64,000 bases of DNA from Bacillus sp. RAR_GA_16 (GTDB lineage: Bacteria > Bacillota > Bacilli > Bacillales > Guptibacillaceae). Each line of letters starts with the position of its first letter. The first letter of the stretch is position 1. The DNA lies in assembly GCF_020165985.1 (NCBI RefSeq), contig NZ_JAIUKZ010000015.1, positions 372,001-436,000 of the forward strand, given 5' to 3'. Position numbers and translations under genes: made by a program. The notes under the pieces are model-generated. The model was not told the origin of the DNA, did not search any database, and saw only the letters and a list, made by a program, of their open reading frames with translations. This document shows positions 8,615 through 17,423 of this stretch, one piece after another.

Positions 8615-10822
8615 TTAATGAAACAAACCGGATTTTCTGGATTTTTTCATCAACTGATTGGTTTTTTTATTTAAAAGCTCTTTAAGGAATGTCCCTAACA
8701 GAAGAAAGACAATCGCAAACACTCCTAGAAAGAATAAATCTTCTTTTACGCGCGGCCAAACAATTCCTCCTACTGCTTCTCTCATTAAATCAACCGCATA
8801 AGAAAACGGCAAGAATGGATGGATTTTCTGAAAGAATTCTGGTAATAACGCGACTGGATAAGTTCCGCCAGAACCTGCAATTTGGAGAACAAGAAAGACG
8901 ATTGCCATTGCCTTCCCTACATCACCAAAGACAGATACGAGGGTATAAACCATTAACATGAAAACAAAGCTAGTGGCTAGCCCAAATAGAACGAATAGGA
9001 TAGGATGCACAATATTAACATGAAGGATAAAGAGGTCTCCTAACGTGACTACGATTGTTTGAAGAAACCCTATGCTAATAAAGGTAAGTAATTTCCCAAA
9101 GTACACCTGGCGATTTGAAACTCCCTCAATTCCAGATACTTCTGTTGTTAATAGTGACACTAATAGGAGAGCTCCTACCCATAAAGAAAGCACTGTATAG
9201 AATGGCGTCATACCCGTTCCGTAATTTTGAATTGGGAACAGAGAATTTTTACTTAGGACAATAGGTTCTTCAAAAAAACTTTGTTCCGCCATCGGATCAT
9301 TTTTCAAGAGTTCAATAATGTCATTGATATCAGTCTCTCCCTGGATTTCTCGAATCCGATCGGCAAGTTTATTTACTTTATCATTCACATATGGATATTC
9401 ATTGAGCATATAAGCTAAAATATTTTGACCTTCTCCTATATTCTCTTCTGTACTTGTGAGAATTCGTTCAACTTCAGGAATCGTCGTTTGCGCCTCTTTC
9501 AAAGTAGAACGAGCATTTGATAAGGTGTTTTTTGCGCTAGCAATTTCCGAGAGTACTTTTGGTTCAATGTTTTCGTTGTACTCTTTTAGAAATGAGTCGA
9601 TTTTATTAGCCGTGTCACCTGATTTTTCTTGAAGAGACGAAAGGAGATCATCGACTTCTTTTTGTTTGTCAGCTAATTCGACGTCGATCTTTTCAGTGTC
9701 ACCTTTAATCGTTTGTAGCTGGGCTTTAATTTGATCAAGATCTGTCATTGCTCCATCGATTGCTTCTTTTTGATCCTGGTTCAGTCCAGCTGGTTCTGCT
9801 TCTGTCGTTCCCTGCTCTCCCGCGTTTGTATTACTTCCGCTCCTCACCTGTTCTAAAACACCTTGTACATTATTAATCCGTTGAACAGAGTCATCAATTT
9901 GTTGATTCATTTGTCCTCTTATTTTCTCAACTGAAGAAAGATCAATATCTGGTGATTTTAAATTCGTTAAAAACTCATTCACATCTTCTGCCGTTTGTTG
10001 AGCCTTCCTTAGATCTTCTTTAACCTGAGGTGCCAGCTCATTCAATCTTCCTTCCGCTTCATTCAGAAACTGAGTGGTGTCATCAATCGTGTTCAAGCCT
10101 TCACTTGTTATTTGTTCTGCTTCAGGAAGAAGCGCTTGAACTTGATTAATCACTTTCTCTGCATCTTTTGAATCAGACATTGCATCTGAAACTAAACGGT
10201 TTATCTCCGGAAGATTTTCCTCAAGTTTGAATACATACTCTTCAAACTGCTGTATATCAGAAAGGTCTTTTTCAAATTCTACGCCTAACTCATTAAATAA
10301 ATCAAAAATTGTGCCATTTACTACAGAAACAAAGTTGCTTGTAATTTGGTCAACAATGACACTTGCCCCTTTTTCTGTAATTTTAGGAGCAATGGCATTT
10401 ACCTTTTCATTTACGTAATACTCCACTTCCGCTTTCTCTGGCTTATCATTAATAACTGTCCCGAGTTTTTCAGAGAAATCTTTGGGAATAACGATCACTG
10501 CAAAGTAATCACCATATCTGAGCTTTTTCATTGCCTTTTCTCGATTTGAAAAATGCCATTCCATACGATCATTATTTTTCAATTCTTGCGTCAGCTCTTC
10601 ACCCGCATCAATCTCCTTATCTCGAATGGTAGCTCCTTTATCCTCATTGACGATTCCAACAGGTAGCTGATCGGTTTGGCTATAAGGATCCCATGAAGCA
10701 CCAATATTAAACCAGGCGTATAGAGAGGGAAGAATAATGAGACCTCCTAATAATACAGCTGCTACCCAGTTTGTTCCGATACTTCTCCAATCTTTCAAAA
10801 AAATTCTTATGATGTTCTTCAT
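8615..10822 (-). CDS. yhgE: YhgE/Pip-family membrane protein
   Basis: Large (735-residue) membrane protein with the YhgE/Pip layout: one N-terminal transmembrane segment (about residues 20-40, LGGLIILPSLYAWFNI), a long extracytoplasmic region that is mostly helical/coiled-coil (about 150-500), and about five C-terminal transmembrane helices of the ABC-2 permease type. The N-terminal segment FNIGASWDPY is typical. Pip acts as a phage receptor in lactococci, and related proteins are ESAT-6-system (EsaA-like) components. In B. subtilis yhgE lies right after hemY-yhgD; here it is about 7 kb away beyond pbpF, without the TetR gene. ATG 10822 with TAGGAGC upstream. Confidence 0.85.
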   Translation of the reverse strand: MKNIIRIFLKDWRSIGTNWVAAVLLGGLIILPSLYAWFNIGASWDPYSQTDQLPVGIVNEDKGATIRDKEIDAGEELTQELKNNDRMEWHFSNREKAMKKLRYGDYFAVIVIPKDFSEKLGTVINDKPEKAEVEYYVNEKVNAIAPKITEKGASVIVDQITSNFVSVVNGTIFDLFNELGVEFEKDLSDIQQFEEYVFKLEENLPEINRLVSDAMSDSKDAEKVINQVQALLPEAEQITSEGLNTIDDTTQFLNEAEGRLNELAPQVKEDLRKAQQTAEDVNEFLTNLKSPDIDLSSVEKIRGQMNQQIDDSVQRINNVQGVLEQVRSGSNTNAGEQGTTEAEPAGLNQDQKEAIDGAMTDLDQIKAQLQTIKGDTEKIDVELADKQKEVDDLLSSLQEKSGDTANKIDSFLKEYNENIEPKVLSEIASAKNTLSNARSTLKEAQTTIPEVERILTSTEENIGEGQNILAYMLNEYPYVNDKVNKLADRIREIQGETDINDIIELLKNDPMAEQSFFEEPIVLSKNSLFPIQNYGTGMTPFYTVLSLWVGALLLVSLLTTEVSGIEGVSNRQVYFGKLLTFISIGFLQTIVVTLGDLFILHVNIVHPILFVLFGLATSFVFMLMVYTLVSVFGDVGKAMAIVFLVLQIAGSGGTYPVALLPEFFQKIHPFLPFSYAVDLMREAVGGIVWPRVKEDLFFLGVFAIVFLLLGTFLKELLNKKTNQLMKKSRKSGLFH

Positions 10823-10973
10823 ATCTAAGCTCCTATTTAATAAAAGTATGTATCTACCTCTATTAGTATAATTCCCCATAAAATAATTGTCATGAGCATG
10901 ATTCGATCGCTAATCCTCACGATTCAGTTAAAATTCCTACGATAAGTTTGTTTTTTGGTTATTTATTTATTGG

Positions 10974-11037
10974 ACTACGTTAACGAATGGTTTTGATTTT
11001 TGGCTCACCTGTGATGCCCAAAAGAAATCAACAAGTC
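10974..11037. repeat. Short copy of a dispersed palindromic repeat (copy A)
   Basis: The block starting ACTACGTTAACGAATGG and ending AAATCAACAAG matches the longer copy at 40031-40150. Shared parts: CTACGT(T/G)AA(C/T)GAATGG at the left, TTGATTTTTGGCTCA next, and GAAATCAACAAG at the right; TTGATTT and AAATCAA pair. It sits in the 312-bp gap between yhgE and the lipid-kinase gene, which otherwise holds only promoter-like A/T-rich sequence. Confidence 0.65.
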
Positions 11038-11134
11038 ATTTCTTCTATTTCCCTATTTTAATCTTTCGATATGAGTGTAGGTGTCTAGTCATAGGGGAAT
11101 AAGAAAAAGAGATTATGTGAAAGGAGAATTTCCA

Positions 11135-12028
11135 ATGACACGTGTAGCAATTATTTTAAATCCCAAAGCTGGAAATGTTAAAATGGTCAACCAAATTGGC
11201 CTGATACAAGAACGCCTTCAAGAAAAATATGAACAGGTATCTTTACACAAGACAGAACATGAGGGGCACGGTGCTGAATTAGTAGAAGAATTGGCGGATG
11301 AAGTCGACATTCTTATCGGAGCCGGAGGGGATGGTACCATCTACGAACTAGCAAATGCGATTTGCAAGAGAGAGAAGCGTCCTATTTTTGGCGTAATTCC
11401 TGGAGGGACTTGTAATGACTTTTCTCGAGCCATTGGAATTAATCAAAATCCGCTCCAAGCTGTTGAACAGCTTCTAGAAGAGAATCGTTCCCTTATTGAT
11501 GTGGGGCGATCGAATGACGAATATTTCTTGAATTTCTGGGGAATTGGATTAATTACTCAAACATCTGAGAATATCAACCCTGACACAAAAGAGGTTTTTG
11601 GAAGACTTTCCTATTACATTAGTACTGCCCAAACGATTAGTAATCCAGAACCTTTTCACCTAAAAGTGGAAGCGGATGAAACGAATTTTGAAGGGGAAGC
11701 AGTCATGATGATTGTGGGGAACGGTCCTTTTACAGGGGGCATTCAAGCATTCTTTCCTGAAAACAACCTTCAAGATGGAGAATTTGATGTTCTAATCATT
11801 AAAGAAACGTCTCTTCCAACTTTCTGGTCAATTTTTCAATCCAAAGTGTTCAAACAATCTCGGTTTAACGAAGATATTGTTCACTTCCAAACTAAGAACC
11901 TAAACATAACTGCCAGTCCAGAGCAAACAATCGACTGTGACGGAGAACGCTATTATACGACCCCGTCTACACTCGAAGTTCTACCAAAATACTTAACTGT
12001 TCTTACTGGAAAAAACTTTCCGAATTGA
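11135..12028 (+). CDS. Diacylglycerol/lipid kinase (DgkB/YegS/BmrU family)
   Basis: Cytoplasmic lipid kinase of the diacylglycerol kinase catalytic-domain family. N-terminal VAIILNPKAGN is the phosphate-binding start, GAGGDGTIYELANAI is the GGDGT nucleotide motif, and VIPGGTCNDFSRAIGI is the GGTxNDFAR-type motif. 297 residues, normal length. Start ATG 11135 follows AAAGGAG (11120-11126). Its end overlaps the convergent PAP2 gene by 36 bp. A kinase/phosphatase pair acting on lipids at one locus is suggestive but not proof of a shared pathway. Confidence 0.85.
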   Translation: MTRVAIILNPKAGNVKMVNQIGLIQERLQEKYEQVSLHKTEHEGHGAELVEELADEVDILIGAGGDGTIYELANAICKREKRPIFGVIPGGTCNDFSRAIGINQNPLQAVEQLLEENRSLIDVGRSNDEYFLNFWGIGLITQTSENINPDTKEVFGRLSYYISTAQTISNPEPFHLKVEADETNFEGEAVMMIVGNGPFTGGIQAFFPENNLQDGEFDVLIIKETSLPTFWSIFQSKVFKQSRFNEDIVHFQTKNLNITASPEQTIDCDGERYYTTPSTLEVLPKYLTVLTGKNFPN

Positions 12029-12739
12029 GCCAAAGCTGATTGAAGAACGTTTCATCCAGAGAACCCACTCTAATGAAAAAATACAAACAAATAGCCAGAG
12101 GGTGCCAGCTGCATAGCCTGCCAGTACATCGCTTGGATAATGAACGCCTAAATAGATTCGGCTAAATCCAATCAATAGAATAAAAGAAAGAACGAGTAAC
12201 CCACTTATCCATTTGGTTGCCTTCCCCCTCTGGCTCCTTATAATCAGATATCCAATAAATCCATAGAGCAGAAAGGAACCCATTGCATGACCGCTTGGAA
12301 AACTATATCCAACTGCATCATAAGCTGCATCCACAGTAGGTCGTGACCTGGCAAAAAAGTGTTTAAGTACTTTAGTTAAGAGACCACCAGCAGCCTGTGC
12401 AATGATGAAAAAAAGAATACTCCATCCATCGCGCTTCTTAAACCACAGTATGGCTACTGTTGTGATTGAAACGACTGTAATCCACCAAACTGCTCCTAAC
12501 TCAGTAATGACTTCGATGACGTTTAACAATCCATCCGAACGTATAGGGTCAATTGCCGATATAATTGTTTGATCAAATTGAAGCGTTTCTTTTTCTAATA
12601 TTTCTTCCGCTAACTCTGAAAATAACATAATGGCTAATATAGCAACGAGTAGACCAAAAGCATTTAATAGAAGAGGTAACCAAACCTTCTTTTGTTTTAA
12701 CGCCCCTGGAAGCCTACTAAAAAACTCATTTTTGTTCAT
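11993..12739 (-). CDS. PAP2-family membrane phosphatase
   Basis: Membrane-embedded phosphatase of the PAP2/BcrC type, acting on lipid phosphates such as undecaprenyl or phosphatidylglycerol pyrophosphate/phosphate. All three catalytic motifs are visible: KVLKHFFARSRPT (KxxxxxxRP), SFPSGHAMGS (PSGH), and SRIYLGVHYPSDVLAG (SRxxxxxHxxxD). About six transmembrane helices in 248 residues. The tail runs into the 3' end of the convergent lipid kinase gene. Which lipid it uses cannot be told. Confidence 0.88.
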   Translation of the reverse strand: MNKNEFFSRLPGALKQKKVWLPLLLNAFGLLVAILAIMLFSELAEEILEKETLQFDQTIISAIDPIRSDGLLNVIEVITELGAVWWITVVSITTVAILWFKKRDGWSILFFIIAQAAGGLLTKVLKHFFARSRPTVDAAYDAVGYSFPSGHAMGSFLLYGFIGYLIIRSQRGKATKWISGLLVLSFILLIGFSRIYLGVHYPSDVLAGYAAGTLWLFVCIFSLEWVLWMKRSSISFGSIRKVFSSKNS

Positions 12740-12768
12740 TTTCTCCCACCTTTCTATTTAGACTTTTA

Positions 12769-12798
12769 AAAAAGCCGCTGAACCAGCAGCGGCTTTTT
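12769..12798 (-). terminator. Rho-independent terminator of the DUF3243/PfpI-like genes
   Basis: GCCGCTG and CAGCGGC arms with A-rich left and T-rich right flanks, just past the stop of the DUF3243 gene. It also lies upstream of the PAP2 gene, so transcription of the two is separated. Confidence 0.85.
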
Positions 12799-12800
12799 CC

Positions 12801-13148
12801 TTAGTTTTCTTTATTTAATACCATCCGAACGAGAAGATGAGCTAATTCATGTCGCTGTTCTTTATTACCAACGAGCCAAAGCTCTTGAAGAAGTTTCTCT
12901 TCTCTATTTTTCGGCTCCTCTTTCTTAGCTAAGTAACCAGCAACTTTTTCTGCTCCTTGAGCCAATTTCTCTTCACTTAGCCCTAGTTTTTCTCCCAGCT
13001 CCACTCTTGTAGCAAGATAAGATTTAAACTGTTCGAAATTAGAGAGAATATCGTCCATCTGTTCGTCACTCATTCGATCTAACGTATTATCGACTTTATT
13101 CACGTTAAGCTCACTTTCTTTATTCACTAAATGATTTTTTTCAGTCAT
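12801..13148 (-). CDS. DUF3243 family protein
   Basis: Small soluble protein of 115 residues. The C-terminal half (FEQFKSYLATRVELGEKLG, then KVAGYLAKKEEPKNREEKLL, LWLVGNKEQRHELAHLLVRM) matches the DUF3243 pattern seen in B. subtilis YmfJ, which is shorter at the N-terminus. Function unknown. ATG 13148 follows GAAGGAG; a GTG at 13157 overlaps the RBS. It lies 17 bp after the PfpI-like gene, so the two are likely co-transcribed. Confidence 0.75.
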   Translation of the reverse strand: MTEKNHLVNKESELNVNKVDNTLDRMSDEQMDDILSNFEQFKSYLATRVELGEKLGLSEEKLAQGAEKVAGYLAKKEEPKNREEKLLQELWLVGNKEQRHELAHLLVRMVLNKEN

Positions 13149-13165
13149 TGGTTTCACTCCTTCAA

Positions 13166-13681
13166 TTAACGATCCATCACGGATAACGATTTTTCGATAA
13201 ATGCTGGAATATCATCTGGATTTCGACTACTCACAAGATTCCCTCCACAGACGACTACTTCTTCATCAAATACGTTCGCTCCAGCATATTTCAAATCCGT
13301 TTGAATGGATTTAAATCCAGTAATATTTCTTCCATTTAATACTTCTGCTGAAATAAGTAGCTGTGGTCCGTGACAAATCACAAGTGTTTTTTTATTCAAG
13401 AACATCATTTTTTTAGTGAATGCAACAAATCGATCGTCTGCGCGTAGCTCATCTGGAGAAACACCGCCAGGAATAAATAGAACATCAAACTCTTCAGGTG
13501 TCACGTCGTCGATTCCCTTATCAGCTGTAACTTTGGCCTCACCTTGTTTCCCAGTTAATTCTTGACCTGCTTCCGAACTTATTACTGTTAAGGAATGCCC
13601 AGCATTTTTAAACTGTTCTGCTGGTTTTGTATACTCTACATCCTCAAACATATCTGTCATTAATACGGCAATCTTACTCAA
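13166..13681 (-). CDS. DJ-1/PfpI family protein (general stress protein 18-like)
   Basis: 171-residue protein of the DJ-1/PfpI superfamily. The nucleophile elbow is seen as VICHGPQLLIS, with Cys in the strand-turn-helix and His next to it, and an upstream Glu in the FEDVEYTKPAEQF segment. Members (YfkM, YraA in B. subtilis) act in protection against aldehydes and other stress, as deglycases or chaperones by report. First gene of a two-gene unit with the DUF3243 gene. Catalysis not proven from sequence. Confidence 0.85.
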   Translation of the reverse strand: MSKIAVLMTDMFEDVEYTKPAEQFKNAGHSLTVISSEAGQELTGKQGEAKVTADKGIDDVTPEEFDVLFIPGGVSPDELRADDRFVAFTKKMMFLNKKTLVICHGPQLLISAEVLNGRNITGFKSIQTDLKYAGANVFDEEVVVCGGNLVSSRNPDDIPAFIEKSLSVMDR

Positions 13682-13863
13682 AATAAACCCTCCTAGATAT
13701 ATGAAGTAATATCATTGATAGTATGACTATTACCCCTCCTAACATCCGTCAAACATCAATTCTATTCTCCCTAAATATTCTTTGATTTATGTTTTATCAT
13801 CCCAATGTAAGGGTAAAATTAAGATGGAACCAAAACAGAAACGATTTAGAAAGGATGTTTAAA

Positions 13864-14298
13864 ATGGCAGACAAAAAACAAGAACTAATTGATGGACTAA
13901 ATGTAGACCTTGCTAATGAATATGCAGCAAGTATTATGTACACTTACAACGCAGCAGTAGTATCTGGACTATATCGTCAAACATTGAAACCATTCTTTGA
14001 AAGTGAAATTGCAGATGAACAGGGTCATGCCCTTTACCTTGCTGAAAAAATTAAAGTATTAGGTGGAACTCCAACTACTGCACCAGCTGAAGTGAAGCAA
14101 CTAACAGATGTAAAAGAAATGTTGCTTGAAGCTCGTACAGCTGAAAAAGATACCATTGATCGTTATGAAAAGCGCAAAAAACAAGCGGAAGAACTTGGCT
14201 TTACTGAACTCGTTGTAAAGCTTGATGATATGATTGCGGATGAGACTCATCATATGGAAGAAATGGACCGCATTCTTAGCGACGCGCGATTTGAATAA
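13864..14298 (+). CDS. Ferritin-like (bacterioferritin/Dps-type) protein
   Basis: Four-helix ferritin-like protein of 144 residues. Metal-ligand patterns are visible: Glu in NVDLANEYAASIMYTY (helix 1), ESEIADEQGHALYLAEKI with ExxxH spacing (helix 2), and IADETHHMEEMDRI with ExxH (helix 4). This is the diiron layout of bacterioferritin/ferritin-like proteins, suggesting iron binding or oxidation. ATG 13864 is chosen: AAAGG at 13850-13854 is 9 bp upstream, and the frame further up to 13789 has no RBS. A separate transcription unit ending in a strong terminator. Confidence 0.82.
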   Translation: MADKKQELIDGLNVDLANEYAASIMYTYNAAVVSGLYRQTLKPFFESEIADEQGHALYLAEKIKVLGGTPTTAPAEVKQLTDVKEMLLEARTAEKDTIDRYEKRKKQAEELGFTELVVKLDDMIADETHHMEEMDRILSDARFE

Positions 14299-14333
14299 AC
14301 CTCATCCATTGCCGACTTTCGGTAATGCAAAAT

Positions 14334-14376
14334 AGAGAAAAGGACCAGCTCGGATTCCGGCTGGTCCTTTTCTCTA
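14334..14376. terminator. Bidirectional terminator between ferritin-like and ecsC genes
   Basis: AGAAAAGGACCAGC and GCTGGTCCTTTTCT arms around a TCGGATTCCG loop; T-rich on both sides and overlapping the stop of the convergent ecsC gene. Confidence 0.9.
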
Positions 14377-15105
14377 TTTGTGTTCGTCTTCTTTCTTAAT
14401 GCTCCGTATACGATAAGCATTCATTGCATTTTGACCGAGCCAATCAAGAAAATGATAATTGACGTAAGCCCCCACTATCGCGCCAATACCGGGAATCATT
14501 TGAAGTAACTTAGGAAGATCAATATAATCTCGATATTCAAGTTGAAAAGCTTTCCAATCGTGCGCCTCTAACATTCGAGGTGCTTCTTTTAGGTTCTCTT
14601 CCCAATGAACGATCTTATCGTAACTTTCTTTTCTGATAGCATCAGACGAAAAAGCAAGTTGAAAAACAGTAAGAATAAAAATCCTTTCCTCCAATTTCTT
14701 GGCATCAAATCCATAAATACTTGCCAGGTCAAAAAGGAATTTCATTTTAATAGACAAAAGTAAAGGGAAGTCTGCTAACCCTAACAAGATTCCCCCCGCT
14801 CCTGTACCCGCACCTTCTGTTGCAGCAATGCGTTTGTATTTGCGTATTAAATCTTTAGCCTGTTGATCTCTCACCTTAAGAGCTTGATTGCTTTTGGGTG
14901 GATGTACCGTATACGTATTTCCAACGAGTACACCTTGTACCATAGTCTTAATACTCGCCGTTACGATCGAATGAACCCGTTCGGGAATAAGTTCATTCAT
15001 CCGACTTTGTATTCTTTTGGCTGACCGTGAAATCATCGAAGATTTTCTTTTTATGGTTCGTTCCCACGCCTCAAGTTCTTCCTCTACTTCATTTTGATAG
15101 TTCAT
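14374..15105 (-). CDS. ecsC: EcsC family protein
   Basis: About 243 residues with the EcsC layout: an amphipathic N-terminal helix, a Gly-rich membrane-associating segment (GAGTGAGGILLGLADFPLLL), and a C-terminal PGIGAIVGAYVNYHFLDWLG block. It is the third gene of the ecs cluster, 36 bp after ecsB. Its function is unknown; it is not needed for Ecs transport in B. subtilis as far as is known. ATG 15105 is used because the GTG at 15117 overlaps the AAAGGG. Confidence 0.85.
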   Translation of the reverse strand: MNYQNEVEEELEAWERTIKRKSSMISRSAKRIQSRMNELIPERVHSIVTASIKTMVQGVLVGNTYTVHPPKSNQALKVRDQQAKDLIRKYKRIAATEGAGTGAGGILLGLADFPLLLSIKMKFLFDLASIYGFDAKKLEERIFILTVFQLAFSSDAIRKESYDKIVHWEENLKEAPRMLEAHDWKAFQLEYRDYIDLPKLLQMIPGIGAIVGAYVNYHFLDWLGQNAMNAYRIRSIKKEDEHK

Positions 15106-15153
15106 GCCATTATACACCCTTTGTCTCTAGCATATTCCTACCGCTTTAAGAAG

Positions 15154-16362
15154 CTATCGTCTTACTACAACAGTTCGAGATGTTGCTAAAATCACTGCTG
15201 CAATGCCTGCTAATAGCACTGATATAAATACGATTATATCAAGAAATAAAAGAAATGAGAGTACAGCAAATGTTCCTGCCTGTAGCCCCAATAAGCGAAG
15301 TAGCAAAAGACGAAATGCTTTCGCTTGTTCATCTTCCGCTAAAGGATAAAGCTTTACCATCACATGTGCTTGATAATGTGGATAAAGCGTGCGTAACTGA
15401 GTAGCTGTCAAATAAATAATAAGAGCAGCACCAATCGCTTTCCCGAGTAGACCTGGGACTAGAATCATCACAGCAAGACCTAAAAGCCACAATCTAAAAT
15501 AAATTCCAAAGTACTCATTACTACGAATAAACGCTTTTTGATAAAGAGTAGCATAAACAGAATGTGATGGTAACAACTTCTCTGCTATCGTACTTAACAA
15601 TCGTCTTTGTTTAACTGATTGCTTCAATTTAGGGACATCTGTAAATAAGTTAGCAGTACGATAGAACTTCATACTTTGCTGCTCATCCATGGCAAGCAAC
15701 TTCTCCCACTTAATCGCATATTTTCGCTGAAGAGGCAGAAACATTAAGAAAAAAACGGCAACGAAAAGGATAGCAGCTAAAGCGACCAATAACCATTGGG
15801 CTTGTATTAAAAGCAAGTATGTGACGAGTACGTTGAGCGCGAGTCTTGTCAGTAGATAAACAAAAGCGGAGTGGTGTGCAGGTAAATGCAGCTCCATCCA
15901 TTTCATCATGACATTCGCGCCTTTTAATACAATCAGCACGCCTATTACAAATACATAATACCCCGTACCAGCAGCCATTTCGTGCTGATAAAGCGGAGCG
16001 AGAATCGTCATGACAACGACTGTTGTGAATAGTTGAAGAGCAAAGCTATACATGAGCGATTGACGGAAATAACCGTCTAATCGATTTTCAGCAGGCAACA
16101 GAAAGACAAGATCTGCTTCGGATAAAAAGAATCGAAGAGGTGTCCGAACAAGCACAATAGCGGCAATGGCCGTCATCACCGCCACCCCAGGAAATGATTC
16201 GGGTAACACCTTTAGAATTTCACTGTAATAATACGCTCCGAAAATGAGAGCTAGAACAAGGGTGAACAAAAAGCTGCTATTTCCAATAAGCCTAAAATAG
16301 CGCATCGCAATGTTCCAAAAAGCCCCTGCCCTTTCTTTCCATAACGTTTGTAGCTGCATCAT
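15154..16362 (-). CDS. ecsB: ABC transporter permease EcsB
   Basis: Membrane subunit of the Ecs ABC exporter, about 402 residues with about ten hydrophobic segments. In B. subtilis, ecs mutants are defective in protein secretion, competence, sporulation and intramembrane proteolysis. The ATG overlaps the ecsA stop by 4 bp, and AGGAGTGG lies 4 bp before it, so it is translationally coupled. Identity rests on the ecsA-ecsB-ecsC order beside hit and on the EcsB-like charged middle region. Confidence 0.9.
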   Translation of the reverse strand: MMQLQTLWKERAGAFWNIAMRYFRLIGNSSFLFTLVLALIFGAYYYSEILKVLPESFPGVAVMTAIAAIVLVRTPLRFFLSEADLVFLLPAENRLDGYFRQSLMYSFALQLFTTVVVMTILAPLYQHEMAAGTGYYVFVIGVLIVLKGANVMMKWMELHLPAHHSAFVYLLTRLALNVLVTYLLLIQAQWLLVALAAILFVAVFFLMFLPLQRKYAIKWEKLLAMDEQQSMKFYRTANLFTDVPKLKQSVKQRRLLSTIAEKLLPSHSVYATLYQKAFIRSNEYFGIYFRLWLLGLAVMILVPGLLGKAIGAALIIYLTATQLRTLYPHYQAHVMVKLYPLAEDEQAKAFRLLLLRLLGLQAGTFAVLSFLLFLDIIVFISVLLAGIAAVILATSRTVVVRR

Positions 16363-17099
16363 TTTCCACTCCTGGTCGCTTCAATATAAATATCATCAAG
16401 CGTGGCAGCTTTATTACCAATTTGATTTCGTAATTCTGTCATTGTACCAGCCATAACAATCTGTCCATCATGCAAGATAACAAAACGATCGCAATATCTC
16501 TCCGCAGTTGACAGGATATGTGTCGACATGAGCACCCCTGCCCCTTTATCTTTCATGTCAAGCATCATATCAAGGAAGGATTGAATACCGATAGGATCCA
16601 GTCCTACAAAAGGCTCATCAACAATATAAAGGGATGGCTTTACAAGAAAAGCGCACATAATCATCACCTTTTGTCTCATCCCTTTAGAAAAATGCCCAGG
16701 GAACCACTTCTTCATATTTGTCATTCGAAACTCTTGCAGAAGTGCTTCCGCTCGTTCCTTCCACTCATCATCAAGTTCATACGCTAATGCCGTCAACTGC
16801 AAATGTTCCCATAGTGTTAACTCGTCATATAATAGAGGCGTTTCAGGTATGTAAGAGAATTGTTTACGATACCCATCTTTGTTATTAGCAAAAGTTGCTC
16901 CACCCACTTTAATCTCGCCATTCATTGGATCAAGCAAGCCAAGAATATGTTTTATTGTCGTACTTTTTCCTGCGCCATTAAGCCCAATTAATCCAACAAT
17001 CTCATTTGAATTGACGCGTAGAGATACATCATGAAGGACAGGTTTATTTGCCTGATACCCACCCGTAAGATGACTAACTTCTAAAATTGTATTCTTCAT
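16359..17099 (-). CDS. ecsA: ABC transporter ATPase EcsA
   Basis: Nucleotide-binding subunit of the Ecs exporter, 246 residues. Walker A GLNGAGKST, the signature SKGMRQKV and Walker B LYIVDEPFVGLDP are all present, with a switch His in STHIL. ATG 17099 has GAGAGGAACG upstream; the longer reading to 17183 lacks an RBS. First gene of ecsABC, transcribed away from hit, as in B. subtilis. Confidence 0.93.
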   Translation of the reverse strand: MKNTILEVSHLTGGYQANKPVLHDVSLRVNSNEIVGLIGLNGAGKSTTIKHILGLLDPMNGEIKVGGATFANNKDGYRKQFSYIPETPLLYDELTLWEHLQLTALAYELDDEWKERAEALLQEFRMTNMKKWFPGHFSKGMRQKVMIMCAFLVKPSLYIVDEPFVGLDPIGIQSFLDMMLDMKDKGAGVLMSTHILSTAERYCDRFVILHDGQIVMAGTMTELRNQIGNKAATLDDIYIEATRSGK

Positions 17100-17252
17100 T
17101 AGCGTTCCTCTCATTTCATCATTTGCTTTTATTTTAACAAACTTTTCATTTAGTCGTGAGTGATTGAATGAAACGGAAGTCAATTCCGCTTTTCATTCAC
17201 TATCCACATCTTACCTTTTTCATAGAAGAGATGCTAGAACAGTCAAACTTCA

Positions 17253-17360
17253 GACGCATTGAATAGATTCTCTCTTTTAGGCACATCCTTATAAAGAGTG
17301 TGGCGTCTTCCCTTAATCAAGTTACACTCATGGCTCTGCACCCCCGGCAGAGCCTTTTTT
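17253..17360 (+). ncRNA. Candidate structured RNA or leader upstream of hit
   Basis: In the 324-bp gap between ecsA and hit. GAGTGT (17296-17301) pairs with ACACTC (17324-17329); a following hairpin GGCTCTGC / GCAGAGCC (17332-17354) runs into six Ts, so it is a complete intrinsic terminator on the plus strand. AGACGC (about 17252-17257) can pair with GCGTCT further out (alternative with the first stem). No plus-strand gene lies upstream for it to end. It is therefore either a small RNA or a terminating leader in front of hit. The rest of the gap holds nothing else that I recognise. Confidence 0.4.
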
Positions 17361-17423
17361 CTATTTCGACCCGAATAAGAAAATTATGGTACGATGGAGA
17401 AAAAGTTGGAAAGGATGAAACAC

